Of a stretch of DNA of 64,000 nt, positions 1-8,912 are shown piece by piece; position 1 is the stretch's first letter, and each line of letters opens with the position of its first letter. This DNA is from CAZUHB01 sp964620445 (GTDB taxonomy: Bacteria > Planctomycetota > B15-G4 > CAYZWU01): NCBI GenBank assembly GCA_964620445.1, contig CAZUHB010000030.1, positions 1-64,000 of the forward strand. Reading direction: 5' to 3'. The notes below the pieces were generated by a model. That model made no database searches. It saw nothing but the letters and a program-made list of their open reading frames with translations, and was not told the DNA's origin. The position numbers and the translations under genes are program-made.

Positions 1-1
1 T

Positions 2-658
2 CGGGACAAGCCGCCGATCCCTTTTTTACCCAACTGGCGGGAACGGTCGCCGGAAAATGTGGAGGATATTCTCCAGCGCCACCTTCCATGGGTGCAAGCC
101 TACGTGCACCGCCGATTGGGCAACTTCCGCCGGAGCAAGGCCGACACGGGCGATATTGTTCAGGACGCGATGGTTCAGTTCTTGAAATACGGCCCTCGAA
201 TACGGTTGGCCAGCGACCAGCAGTTCCGGAACCTTCTCGGCAGGATCGTGGAAAACGTGGTGTGCGACAATTACGACTGGTTCACCGCGCAGCGCCGCGC
301 CCTGGCCAAGGAAAGCCCCCTTCCGCGCGACACTCTCCTGATCCTCGATCCGCCGGTGAACCGCGTCGACTCGCCGAGCAAGATCGTGTCCAACCATGAG
401 GAAGCGGCGTGGATCCGCCTCGGTCTCGAACTCCTCGATCCCGCGTTCCGGCAAGTGATCGTACTGCGGCGGTGGGAGGATCTTTCTTTCGCTCAGATCG
501 CGGAGCGACTGGGCACGTCCAAGAGCACGGCGAGGAGGAAATACCTCCATTCGGTCAACCGACTGATCGAGGTGGTCGATGCACTGAAGAACGGCCGGAT
601 CGACGACGCTCTCAGCGACATGCAAGAGACGGAGTCGCCCCCGGAGACCGATGAATGA
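2..658 (+). CDS. ECF-type RNA polymerase sigma factor (5' end outside window)
   Basis: The frame is open to the window edge, so the true start is probably upstream; an internal GTG at 59 has no convincing ribosome binding site. Region 2 is visible as LPWVQAYVHRRLG followed by ADTGDIVQDAMVQF. Region 4 is visible near the C-terminus as LDPAFRQVIVLRRWEDLSFAQIA and the helix-turn-helix SKSTARRKYLHS. It should direct RNA polymerase to a small regulon. Its stop codon overlaps the start of the downstream Ser/Thr kinase in an ATGA arrangement, so the two are translationally coupled. Such sigma factor/kinase pairs are known from Planctomycetota and Acidobacteriota. That the kinase controls this sigma factor is inference. 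Confidence 0.88.
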   Translation, partial: RDKPPIPFLPNWRERSPENVEDILQRHLPWVQAYVHRRLGNFRRSKADTGDIVQDAMVQFLKYGPRIRLASDQQFRNLLGRIVENVVCDNYDWFTAQRRALAKESPLPRDTLLILDPPVNRVDSPSKIVSNHEEAAWIRLGLELLDPAFRQVIVLRRWEDLSFAQIAERLGTSKSTARRKYLHSVNRLIEVVDALKNGRIDDALSDMQETESPPETDE

Positions 659-3435
659 GCGATCGCACATCTTCGCATTCGAAAACGACGGAAAAAGCCT
701 ACCTCGAATTCTGCGACGCGTGGATCGATGGAAAGAATCCCGACCCGGATGAGTTTTGCAGCCGCTATCCGGAGTTCAGCGGTGAGCTTCGGATCAGGAT
801 AGAGAAGTTCATCTCCATGGATGAGCGCCTGGGGGACGTGAGAGGGAAGATCACCGACACACCCGCGGCGGGCCCGATCGACAGGGAGAAAAAGGTTCAG
901 GGGAGAACGGTCGGCGACTTCCGCATCATCCGGGAGATCGGCCGCGGCGGAATGGGTGTCGTCTACGAGGCTCAGCAAATTTCGCTCAACCGGATCGTGG
1001 CCCTCAAAGTCCTGCCCGCCCACCTCACGCTCCGCCAGGAGTCGGTGGAGCGCTTCAAGAGGGAGGCGTCGACGGCGGCGCGGCTCAAGCATCCCGGAAT
1101 CGTGGAGATTCACGCCATCGGCGACGATGGCGGCGCCCATTTCTTCGCGATGGAGTTCGTCGATGGAGCGCCTCTTCACGAGGTGATCGAATGGCTCAAA
1201 TCAGCCGGCGCCGAACCCGTGGACGGAAGCCAGATGGGCAGCGCCGTGTTCCTCGAACTGCGCAAGCGCCCGGAGGTGAGCAGCGCCGACAAGGATGCGG
1301 CCGAGGCGGACGCCACGCGGCCGCACTCGTGGAACAGAACCTATATCGAGACCGTTTGCCGCCTCGTGGCCGGCGTGGCCGAGGCTCTCGAGTTCGCGCA
1401 CAAGAGGGGAGTGATCCACCGGGACGTGAAACCGTCCAACATCCTCGTCCGCGCCGACGCCAGCGTGGTGCTCACCGATTTCGGGCTCGCCCGCGAGGAG
1501 GGACTCCCGTCGCTCACGATGACCGGCGAGTTCGCGGGCACACCCCACTACATCTCTCCCGAGCAGGCCACCCACCGCCGCAAGAAGGTGGACCACAGGG
1601 CCGACATCTACTCGCTCGGCGTCACTCTCTACGAACTCCTCACGCTGGACAGACCCTTCGACGGCAAAACATCGCAGGAGATTTTCGGCAAGATCCTTTC
1701 CAGGGAACCTCCCATGCTCCGATCGAAGAATCCTCTCATTCCGAGGGACCTCGAGAGGATTTGCATGGCAGCGTTGGAGAAGGACCCTGACCGGCGCTAC
1801 CAGAGCGCGCAGGATTTCCGGGACGATGTCATCCGGTTCCTGGAATTCAGGCCCGTGCAAGCCAGACCGGTCAGTATCGTCATCCGTGTGGCCCGGCTGA
1901 TGCGGCGGAAGCCGGCGGCGTCGGCTCTCGTGATTCTGGTCGCCATCGTCATGGTCGTGGGGCCGTTGATCTACGGTTTCCAGCAGAAGCTCGCCAATAT
2001 CCAGGTCACCCAGGCGCTGAAGGAGAAGGAGCTGGAACGGGCCGCCAAGGAAGCGGCTCTCGAGGAGACCGAGATCGCCTGGCGCCAGGCTGTGGAGGAA
2101 GCGACCGCGGCGCGGCAGGTGGCCGACTTCATGGTGTCGATCTTCAAGGTGTCCGATCCGGGAGAATCCCTGGGCCAGACGATCACGGCCTACGAGATCC
2201 TGGGCCAGGCAGCGGACTTCATCACCTTCAAACTCGACACGCAACCCGAGTTTCAGGCCCGGATGACCGGGGTACTGGGCAAGGTCTACATGGCCCTCGG
2301 TCTCTACGGCAACTCGAGGCCGCTCCTGGAACAGGCGATGGACACTCACCGGGAACTCAGGGGCGTCGACGATCTCATAACCCTGGAAACGGCGCACGAT
2401 CTGGCCAACCTCAGCCGCCTCCAGGGTTTCAACGAGGAGGCGGAACGGCTCTTCGACGACCTGATCGGTCGATTCAGGAGTACCTTGGGAGAAAACGACG
2501 CGCACACCCTGGCCGCGCGCAGCGATCTCGCTTCTCTCTACATGCAGCAGAACAGGATCGTCGAAGCGGAGGACCTTTTCAGGGACGTACTCGAGAAGCA
2601 GCGCCGCTATCTGGGCGACGATGACGCCGGCACTCTCGATACATTAAACGATCTGGCGTGCCTCTTCGTGAAACAGAACCACCTGGAAGAGGCGCGCGTG
2701 CTCTTCGAGCAGACCCTCGAGAGGGGCCGGGACAGCATCGACGCCATTCACCCGGACACGCTGTCCACGTTGCAGAATCTGGCCGTTCTTTTCCAGACGG
2801 CGGGTCAGTTCGACGACGCCGAGCGTTTCTACGTCGAGGTGATCGACAGACAAAAATCGGTTCTCGGCGAGGACCACCCGAACACGCTCACCACGATCAA
2901 CAACCTGGCCACGCTCTACTGCAGGCTGGGCCGGCTCGACGAGGGCGCCAAGTTGCTGCAAAAGTCGCTCGCGGGCAGGCGCGCCAAGCTGGGGAGCAAT
3001 CACCGGGACACGATCACGACGCAGCAGAATCTGGCCGCTCTGTTCAAGGCCCAGAAGAGGTACAAGGAGGCCGAGGCGCTTCTGGAGGCTTCGCTCGAGT
3101 CGTACATCCTGATCTGCGGCAAGAACGATCGTTCGACCTTGACGGCGATGAACAACCTCGCCGATCTTCTCGTGTTGCGGGGGAGGCTGGACGAGGCCTG
3201 CGATCTTTTCGAACAGGCTCTTGCCGGGAGGCGCCGCGTTCTGGGCGACGATAACACCGACACGCTCGTCACGATGAGCAATCTCGCCACCGTCTACGCG
3301 CGGCAGGGGCGGAACGCCGAGGCCGTGGATCTCGCGCGCGAGGCCCTGGAGAGGACCGCGCCCGAATCGAGGTATCATTCGATGCGAAAGCAAATGCTCG
3401 ACGTGCTGGTGAAGCGGGCAGCCGAGGGGAATTGA
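655..3435 (+). CDS. transmembrane Ser/Thr protein kinase with C-terminal TPR repeats
   Basis: This is a 926-residue PknB-type kinase. The glycine-rich loop GRGGMG is at about 96-101, the ATP-binding lysine at 118, the HRD catalytic loop at 255-257 and DFG at 275-277, so the kinase looks active. One membrane helix lies at about 421-440. A charged coiled-coil stretch follows, then from about 510 to the end a long series of about 42-residue repeats with NLA.L and G+..EA motifs, typical of tetratricopeptide repeats of the kinesin-light-chain type. The kinase would be cytoplasmic and the TPR region on the far side of the membrane as a sensor or scaffold. It is coupled to the preceding ECF sigma factor by a 4-base overlap. 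The target is unknown. Confidence 0.93.
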   Translation: MSDRTSSHSKTTEKAYLEFCDAWIDGKNPDPDEFCSRYPEFSGELRIRIEKFISMDERLGDVRGKITDTPAAGPIDREKKVQGRTVGDFRIIREIGRGGMGVVYEAQQISLNRIVALKVLPAHLTLRQESVERFKREASTAARLKHPGIVEIHAIGDDGGAHFFAMEFVDGAPLHEVIEWLKSAGAEPVDGSQMGSAVFLELRKRPEVSSADKDAAEADATRPHSWNRTYIETVCRLVAGVAEALEFAHKRGVIHRDVKPSNILVRADASVVLTDFGLAREEGLPSLTMTGEFAGTPHYISPEQATHRRKKVDHRADIYSLGVTLYELLTLDRPFDGKTSQEIFGKILSREPPMLRSKNPLIPRDLERICMAALEKDPDRRYQSAQDFRDDVIRFLEFRPVQARPVSIVIRVARLMRRKPAASALVILVAIVMVVGPLIYGFQQKLANIQVTQALKEKELERAAKEAALEETEIAWRQAVEEATAARQVADFMVSIFKVSDPGESLGQTITAYEILGQAADFITFKLDTQPEFQARMTGVLGKVYMALGLYGNSRPLLEQAMDTHRELRGVDDLITLETAHDLANLSRLQGFNEEAERLFDDLIGRFRSTLGENDAHTLAARSDLASLYMQQNRIVEAEDLFRDVLEKQRRYLGDDDAGTLDTLNDLACLFVKQNHLEEARVLFEQTLERGRDSIDAIHPDTLSTLQNLAVLFQTAGQFDDAERFYVEVIDRQKSVLGEDHPNTLTTINNLATLYCRLGRLDEGAKLLQKSLAGRRAKLGSNHRDTITTQQNLAALFKAQKRYKEAEALLEASLESYILICGKNDRSTLTAMNNLADLLVLRGRLDEACDLFEQALAGRRRVLGDDNTDTLVTMSNLATVYARQGRNAEAVDLAREALERTAPESRYHSMRKQMLDVLVKRAAEGN

Positions 3436-3440
3436 CAGGG

Positions 3441-3478
3441 TAAACAAAAACGGCGCTCCCCGCGAGGAGGAGCGCCGA
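3441..3478 (-). terminator. intrinsic terminator of the M3 peptidase gene
   Basis: A perfect 9-bp stem (CGGCGCTCC at 3451-3459 with GGAGCGCCG at 3469-3477) and a 9-base loop are followed on the minus strand by TTTTTGTTTA. It sits 26 bases past the stop of the leftward peptidase gene. On the plus strand no T-run follows, so it mainly serves the minus strand, though the hairpin also closes the rightward kinase gene. Confidence 0.85.
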
Positions 3479-3503
3479 GAGGAATTGACCGAACGGGAAC
3501 CCG

Positions 3504-5384
3504 CTACTTATCCAAACGATCGAGAATCTCCTCGATCTGATCCATCGCCTTGTTCATCCCCTGCATGGTCACCGTGAAAGGCTGATCGGTGGTCATGTCC
3601 ACACCAGCCACTTTCAGCTCGTCCACCGGCGGGATCGAATCGCCGAGAGAGAGGAACTTGCGGTAGTTGTCGGCCGCGCCCGGCTTGCCGTCGAGGATCA
3701 TCTGCGAGATGGCGGTCGAGGCGGTGATCGACGTGGAGTAGGAGTAGACGTAGAAGTTGTAGTAGAAGTGGGGGATGTAGGCCCACTCCACGTAACACTC
3801 GGGATTGATCTCGGTGATCCCCTCGGTAGCGCCGTAGTAGGCGTCGATGATCTCCTTGTAGGTGTCGTTCAGGACATCGCCGGTGAGGGCCACGCCGTTC
3901 TCCACCATCTCGTGAATCTTCAGCTCGAACTCGGCGAACTGGGTTTGCCGGAAGAGGGTCTGCCTGATGTTGTCGATGTAGTTGCCGAGCAGGAAGAGCT
4001 TGACCTGATCGTCGTCGGTCCGCTTCAGCATGTAGTCCATGAGGAGGTGCTCGTTACAGGTGCTCGCCACCTCGGCCACGAAGGTTGTGTAGTGGGCCGT
4101 GGGGAAGGGCTGCGTCTTGTTCGAGAAGTAACTGTGCATGGCGTGGCCCATCTCGTGGGCCAGGGTGGACACCTCCTCGTGGGTGCCGGTGAAATTCATG
4201 AGCACGAAGGGATGGCCGTCGTAGTCGGAGCCGTTGCTGTAGGCGCCGCTCCGCTTGCCGGGCGACGGATACCAGTCGACCCAGCGGTTCTTGAAACCGT
4301 TCGCCAGGATCTCCACGTAGTCCTGGCCGAGAGGCTCCACCGCCTTGAGAACGGCGTCCATCGCCTCCTCGGTCGTGTACTTGAGGTCGACCTCCTTGAT
4401 GATCGACGCATAGAGGTCGGAGTAGCGCAGCTGGCCGAGACCCATGATCCGCTGCCGCAGCTTGAGGTAGCGCCAGAGGGTGGGCAGGTTCTTGTGCACG
4501 TTCTTGATCAGGTTGTGGTAGACCTCGGTGGGAATATTGGGTCCGTCGAGCGCCGCTGCCAGGCAGCTGTCGTAGTTGCGGGCTTTCTTGGTGAAGAAGT
4601 GGGTCTTCACGTGGCCGTTGAGAAGCGCCCCGTAGGTCCCGCGATAATTGTTCAGGTTACCGAAGAAGGCGGCGAAGACGCGCTCCCGGTCCCACCTGTT
4701 GGGAACGGCGCGGTAAACCGTGTAGGCCGGCGCATCGAGATAGACCTCCTCGCCGTCGCTCAGGGTGACGGTGGCCCGAATGAGGTCGGCGTTGGCGAAG
4801 ATGCCGTAAGCAGAACTACCGGCGCCCCGCATGAGGCCGGCGTCGGCCATGAGCTTCTCTTCCTTTTCCGAGAGGGTGTGGGCCTTGGTGCGGATCATGT
4901 CCTCGATCACGGGCTTGTAGATCTCGAGACCCGGCTCGGCCTTGAAGAAACCGGCCAGCTTTTCACCGGGAATCTCGAGGATCTCGGGTTCGATCCACGC
5001 GATACGGGCGCCGAACGCCGATCCCATCGGGCCGAGGGACTGCTTCATCCCCATGGCGGCCGCGTTGCGCATGTCGAGGTCGGAGTTCATCGACGCGTAG
5101 CTTCCCAGGCGGTAGAACTCCTTCTGGAGCTCGCAGAGAAGGTTCAGGCAGTCGAGGAGGTTCTTCGGCGAATCGCCCAGGGTCCCCTTGAAGGGATCGA
5201 CCTCGGGGAAGCGCGCCTCGAGTTTGGCCTTGGCCTCGGCCCAGGCCTCGTCGCTCGCAAAGAGGTCGGTGAGATCCCATTTTTCGTGATCCGCCACCTT
5301 GGAGCGGTCCACGGCCGAGACCGAGCCGCAGAGGCAAAGGATCGCCAGAGCGAACAGAACGGGGCGGAAGAATTTACCAAGCAT
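3504..5384 (-). CDS. pepF: oligoendopeptidase F-like zinc metallopeptidase (family M3)
   Basis: This 626-residue M3 peptidase carries the zinc motif HEMGH at 410-414, in the context STLAHEMGHAMHSYFS typical of oligoendopeptidase F. These enzymes cleave short peptides inside a closed thimble-shaped catalytic domain. Length and the C-terminal DGKPGA...FLSLG block match the PepF branch. The N-terminus is a clear Sec signal (lysine/arginine, then LFALAILCLCGSVSA), so unlike the cytoplasmic enzymes of Firmicutes this one is exported, probably to the periplasm. The start is supported by AAGGAG six bases upstream. It is a single gene with its own terminator, divergent from the P1 peptidase. Confidence 0.93.
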   Translation of the reverse strand: MLGKFFRPVLFALAILCLCGSVSAVDRSKVADHEKWDLTDLFASDEAWAEAKAKLEARFPEVDPFKGTLGDSPKNLLDCLNLLCELQKEFYRLGSYASMNSDLDMRNAAAMGMKQSLGPMGSAFGARIAWIEPEILEIPGEKLAGFFKAEPGLEIYKPVIEDMIRTKAHTLSEKEEKLMADAGLMRGAGSSAYGIFANADLIRATVTLSDGEEVYLDAPAYTVYRAVPNRWDRERVFAAFFGNLNNYRGTYGALLNGHVKTHFFTKKARNYDSCLAAALDGPNIPTEVYHNLIKNVHKNLPTLWRYLKLRQRIMGLGQLRYSDLYASIIKEVDLKYTTEEAMDAVLKAVEPLGQDYVEILANGFKNRWVDWYPSPGKRSGAYSNGSDYDGHPFVLMNFTGTHEEVSTLAHEMGHAMHSYFSNKTQPFPTAHYTTFVAEVASTCNEHLLMDYMLKRTDDDQVKLFLLGNYIDNIRQTLFRQTQFAEFELKIHEMVENGVALTGDVLNDTYKEIIDAYYGATEGITEINPECYVEWAYIPHFYYNFYVYSYSTSITASTAISQMILDGKPGAADNYRKFLSLGDSIPPVDELKVAGVDMTTDQPFTVTMQGMNKAMDQIEEILDRLDK

Positions 5385-5544
5385 GAGTATCTCCTTATGG
5401 AATCGATGGAAAATTGAAACGAGCAGAGCCCCTTATCAAAATAAATCCCCATGTGAGGTGAAAGAGAAAATTTATCAGGTCTGGCACCTTTTTCCGGGCT
5501 GATAGAATCGGGCCACCCTGCTTCGAATTCGGGTATCGAGAAAA

Positions 5545-6708
5545 ATGGAAAAGCCGATGAACCGTGTGAAACCTGCTCTCCTCGTTTTCGGGTTGTCTCT
5601 CCTCATTTCTTTTCGAGCGGCGATGGCGGCCGGCACCGACGAGGTGCGCAGCCGCGCGCGCGCGATCGGCATCGACGTGGGCGTGATGGCGCCCGGACCG
5701 CTCAATGCGATCACCGACGTGAAGGGTGTGCGCGTCGGCCACACCACGGTGACCGACGGAACCGATGTGCGCACGGGCGTGACGGCCGTCCTGCCCCACG
5801 GGGGCAACATCTTCCAGGAAAAGGCGCCGGCCGCGATCCACGTCTACAACGGATTCGGGAAACTGGCCGGCCTCTCCCAGGTCGACGAGCTGGGCAACAT
5901 CGAGACGCCGATCGTGCTCACCAACACCCTGAGCGTGGGAACGGGTGTGATCGCCGCGGTGCGCCACACGCTGAAACAGGAGGGGAACGGCTCGGTCCGT
6001 TCGGTCAACGCGGTGGTGGGGGAGACGAACGACGGGTATCTCAACGACATCCGCGGTCTTCGTGTGACCGAGGACCACGTGTTGCAGGCGATCCGCTCGG
6101 CCGCAACCGGGCCGGTGGCGGAGGGGTGCGTGGGCGCGGGCACGGGAACGTGTGCTTTTGGCTACAAGGGCGGGATCGGCACGGCGTCGCGGCTGATACC
6201 AGGGGGCTCGGGAGGGCCGTTCACGGTGGGTGTGCTCGTTCAGACCAATTTCGGATCGACCCTGGCCATCAACGGTGTTCCCTTTGCGCGCGAGGCGGAA
6301 AAGCCGGCCGGGTCACGGTTCGAACCGGGCAGGTCCGGGGATGGCTCGTGCATGATCGTGATCGCCACGGATGCTCCCCTCTCGGTGCGCAACCTGGGAC
6401 GCCTCGCCAGGCGGGCTTTCAGCGGCATGGCCCGCACGCGCGCCGTCATGACCCAGTCGTCGGGCGACTATGCCATTGCGTTCACCACGGCTTACCGCGT
6501 GCCGTACGAGGCGGGAGACGGGCGGGTGAAGGTTCCTTCTCTCGTGGCGAACAGTGCCATGAATCCGCTCTTTCGCGCCGTGGAGGAGGCCACCCAGGAG
6601 GCGATCTACAATTCTCTCTTCATGGCAACCACGACGACCGGATTCAGGGGACGCACCCGCCAGGCAATCCCCCTCGACGCGGTCGTGAGCCAGCAGAAAC
6701 AACGCTGA
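5545..6708 (+). CDS. exported P1-family (DmpA/BapA-type) aminopeptidase
   Basis: This is a family S58 (P1) peptidase, 387 residues with a signal peptide ending AMA. The family comprises L-aminopeptidase/D-amidase and beta-aminopeptidases, made as a precursor that self-cleaves before the nucleophilic serine. That site is visible as NFGS, with Ser238 the expected nucleophile and cleavage after Gly237. Other family blocks are ITDVKGVRVGH near 55, the oxyanion region GTG...KGGIGTASR near 200-215 and NSAMNPLFRA near the C-terminus. Two ATG codons (5545 and 5557) are possible starts; neither has a strong ribosome binding site. It lies divergent from the M3 peptidase, so two exported peptidases share one 160-bp promoter region. 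The substrate is unknown. Confidence 0.9.
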   Translation: MEKPMNRVKPALLVFGLSLLISFRAAMAAGTDEVRSRARAIGIDVGVMAPGPLNAITDVKGVRVGHTTVTDGTDVRTGVTAVLPHGGNIFQEKAPAAIHVYNGFGKLAGLSQVDELGNIETPIVLTNTLSVGTGVIAAVRHTLKQEGNGSVRSVNAVVGETNDGYLNDIRGLRVTEDHVLQAIRSAATGPVAEGCVGAGTGTCAFGYKGGIGTASRLIPGGSGGPFTVGVLVQTNFGSTLAINGVPFAREAEKPAGSRFEPGRSGDGSCMIVIATDAPLSVRNLGRLARRAFSGMARTRAVMTQSSGDYAIAFTTAYRVPYEAGDGRVKVPSLVANSAMNPLFRAVEEATQEAIYNSLFMATTTTGFRGRTRQAIPLDAVVSQQKQR

Positions 6709-6794
6709 GCGCGCCGGGAAGAACCTCGCCAGGCCGCCGGGGAGGTCAAGCGAAGGGCGGGCACGAAGACGGGTATCGGCGAGAGATCTCTTCC

Positions 6795-7454
6795 TCACCC
6801 CAGGTTGACGGTGGCGTCGTCCTGAAGAATGAGCAGAAGATTCCCCGTGTACTTCGACCGGGTAACGATGAACTTCGACTGGGAATCGTATCCGTCCTCG
6901 CCCGGCTTGAGCTTGTCGCCCTTGAAGGTCATCGAGAAGGCTCCGTCAGGCTCCCGCCAGAAGGATCCGTAGAATCCGGTGCTGAAGGAGAAGCAGAATC
7001 CGCCCTTGTCGCCCCGCTCGAACTCGGCTTCCACACCGTCGCGGTAAACCACGTGGTAGCGCCGGATCTCCTCGATGCCGATCTCGATTTTCTGGTTCTG
7101 GCTGTAAATCCGGGAGATCTCTCGCGGCTTCAGACGGAAGTGGAGGATCGGAATCGACATGGGGTCGTCCCACTCGATGAAGAAGTACTTGAGGTAGTCG
7201 ATCTCGCCCGTTCGTTTCTCGTTGAAGGCGAAGCCGCCCAGGATCGTCGCCTTGTAGGAGACCTGCTGGTTCACGAGCGCGATGACCACGTGGTTCGCAC
7301 TATCGCGGCTGATCTTGATGCTGTCGTCGCGAAAGGTGATCTCGAAGTCGGCATCATCATAAACGAGCGTCAACGTGTTGCAGTCGACGAGCAGGATTCT
7401 GCTGAAATCGATCGATGCGCCGCTCTCCTCTGATTCCGTAGACTCTGATGGCAT
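6795..7454 (-). CDS. unrecognised cytoplasmic protein, beta-rich
   Basis: I do not recognise this 219-residue protein. It begins with an acidic, serine-rich tail (MPSESTESEESGA). The rest looks beta-rich, with alternating hydrophobic and charged stretches such as LTLVYDDADFEITF and KYFFIEWDDP. There is no signal peptide, membrane segment or obvious catalytic motif. A start at 7454 is preferred over 7487 because AGGAGAG lies just upstream of that ATG. It is on the same strand as the methyltransferase, about 110 bases downstream of it, so co-transcription is possible. A partner function such as a nuclease cannot be shown. Confidence 0.7.
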   Translation of the reverse strand: MPSESTESEESGASIDFSRILLVDCNTLTLVYDDADFEITFRDDSIKISRDSANHVVIALVNQQVSYKATILGGFAFNEKRTGEIDYLKYFFIEWDDPMSIPILHFRLKPREISRIYSQNQKIEIGIEEIRRYHVVYRDGVEAEFERGDKGGFCFSFSTGFYGSFWREPDGAFSMTFKGDKLKPGEDGYDSQSKFIVTRSKYTGNLLLILQDDATVNLG

Positions 7455-7565
7455 GAACTCTCTCCTGCAGAAGTTTTCCCATGTCAACGTGGCCCAGATA
7501 TCGAATAGCTCTGAATAACGGGAGGAGTTTGAAAAATCCAGCTTCGATCGCGAATTGATCGAGGA

Positions 7566-8402
7566 TCAGCCGGTTCTCTCGGGCTCCTCGAAAAGGGTTT
7601 CGTCAAAAAGCGTGTCGTCCACGCCGAGCTTTTTTCTGATCAGCGGAACGTAGTCGGGATTCAGCTCCACGCCGATGGATCGCCTCCCCGTCTCCATGGC
7701 AGCCAGCGTCGTGGTTCCGCTCCCCAGGAACGGATCGAGCACGGTCTCGTCCGCAAAGGAGTACATGCGGATCAGCCGCGATGGAAGCTCCAGGGGGAAC
7801 ATGGCGATGTGGCTCTTTTGCCGCTCCGGCGCCAGGGTCCACAATCCCCGGAACCAGGTCGAGCGCTGCTCCTTGGTGAGCCTGCTCTTTTCTTTCTCCT
7901 CCTCTCCCGGCCGCGGCCACTTACCCGGCTTGCGCAGGAGTAGAATGTACTCGTGCTCGTAGGTGACATGCCCGTCGCGCGGAAAGTAGATCGATCCCAT
8001 CATGGAGCAACCGCCGGTCGTGTTGGTCGTGGAGATCTTGTGCCAGATGATGCTTCCCATGAAATCGAAGCCGAGGCCGGTGCACAGCCCGATCGTGTCG
8101 GCCGGGATCGGCAAGATCCTGTACCGTCCGTGATCCCTGGCGCGCAGGTACTGGTCGCCGATGTTGATCGCCAGGCGGCAGCCGGGGTGGAGCAGCCGGA
8201 GACACTCGGCCCAGACCGTTCCGAGCGCCCCGAGATATTCGTCATACTCCTGGGGTTGCCCGATCTGACCCGGGTGGTCGTAATCCTTGATGCTCCAGTA
8301 GGGTGGGGAAGTGACAACGAGGTGCACCGACTCGGACCGTAAACTCGACAGCGCCTCGCGGGAGTCGCCCACGATGATCCTGTGACGATGGTCTCTCTCC
8401 AT
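7566..8402 (-). CDS. site-specific DNA methyltransferase, beta class, probably N4-cytosine
   Basis: This 278-residue enzyme has the catalytic motif TSPPYW at 31-36 near the N-terminus and the S-adenosylmethionine-binding motif DPFLGSGTT near the C-terminus. That is the beta-class order. A TSPPY motif, rather than D/NPPY, usually marks N4-cytosine methyltransferases, though some N6-adenine enzymes share it. The start is set at 8402 because GGAGG precedes it at good spacing and the family fold begins there; the longer frame to 8675 is unlikely. No restriction endonuclease is recognisable beside it, so it looks like an orphan or a partner of the unrecognised gene downstream. Confidence 0.88.
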   Translation of the reverse strand: MERDHRHRIIVGDSREALSSLRSESVHLVVTSPPYWSIKDYDHPGQIGQPQEYDEYLGALGTVWAECLRLLHPGCRLAINIGDQYLRARDHGRYRILPIPADTIGLCTGLGFDFMGSIIWHKISTTNTTGGCSMMGSIYFPRDGHVTYEHEYILLLRKPGKWPRPGEEEKEKSRLTKEQRSTWFRGLWTLAPERQKSHIAMFPLELPSRLIRMYSFADETVLDPFLGSGTTTLAAMETGRRSIGVELNPDYVPLIRKKLGVDDTLFDETLFEEPERTG

Positions 8403-8653
8403 TTTTCCTCCGGCGATCAGTATAGCAGGAGAACGGCGGCGAACAAAAGGGAAGGTCCCTCGAAATCGGTAACGGTTCGTTACTTGCCGGTAGCGGAACG
8501 GATTCCCGCTCGATGACAGATCAGAGGCGAGGAAGCGTCTCGCCAGGGATGGTTCTCGAAAAAGGGCGATCCCGCTCAATGGCACCGCCTTTGCGCGAAG
8601 GATCGGCCTGCTGGTTTGAAACAGTATCTCATCGATCACGAGGGAGCCGAGCC

Positions 8654-8863
8654 ATGAAAACTGCCCACAGGACAAGCAACCCCTCCCTGACCCTCGAACT
8701 CACAACCCTCCTCGTGGGGAGAATCACGCCCGCCTGGCGCATTCCGGACCTGTCCCAACGGATCGAGACCCTGGTTGCGGCGGCCTGGTCGATCGAGATG
8801 TTCGTCGACCTCGTCGAGATCTGCGACAATCCTTTCGGCACGCCCCGGTGGCAGGAATCGTGA
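8654..8863 (+). CDS. small hypothetical protein (69 aa)
   Basis: This short frame starts at an ATG with GGGAG seven bases upstream. Its third codon positions are strongly G/C, like real genes in this window. The product has no signal peptide or motif I recognise; it contains a hydrophobic helix (RIETLVAAAWSIEMFVDLVEI) that could be amphipathic. It lies between the divergent methyltransferase and the convergent LysR gene. Existence rests on codon bias and the ribosome binding site only. Confidence 0.5.
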   Translation: MKTAHRTSNPSLTLELTTLLVGRITPAWRIPDLSQRIETLVAAAWSIEMFVDLVEICDNPFGTPRWQES

Positions 8864-8912
8864 CGGAGCGGTTTCCCGTCTCGAGGAGACTGGCCGAGGA
8901 TTTCATGATCCC

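Noticed and set aside
5480..5505. Sigma-54 promoter (TGGCAC) between the two peptidase genes
   Set aside because: The second element TTGC is absent at the required spacing.
6781..6790. Palindrome AGAGATCTCT between the P1 peptidase and the unknown gene as an operator
   Set aside because: It lies between two convergent 3' ends, has no repeat elsewhere and is short enough to occur by chance.
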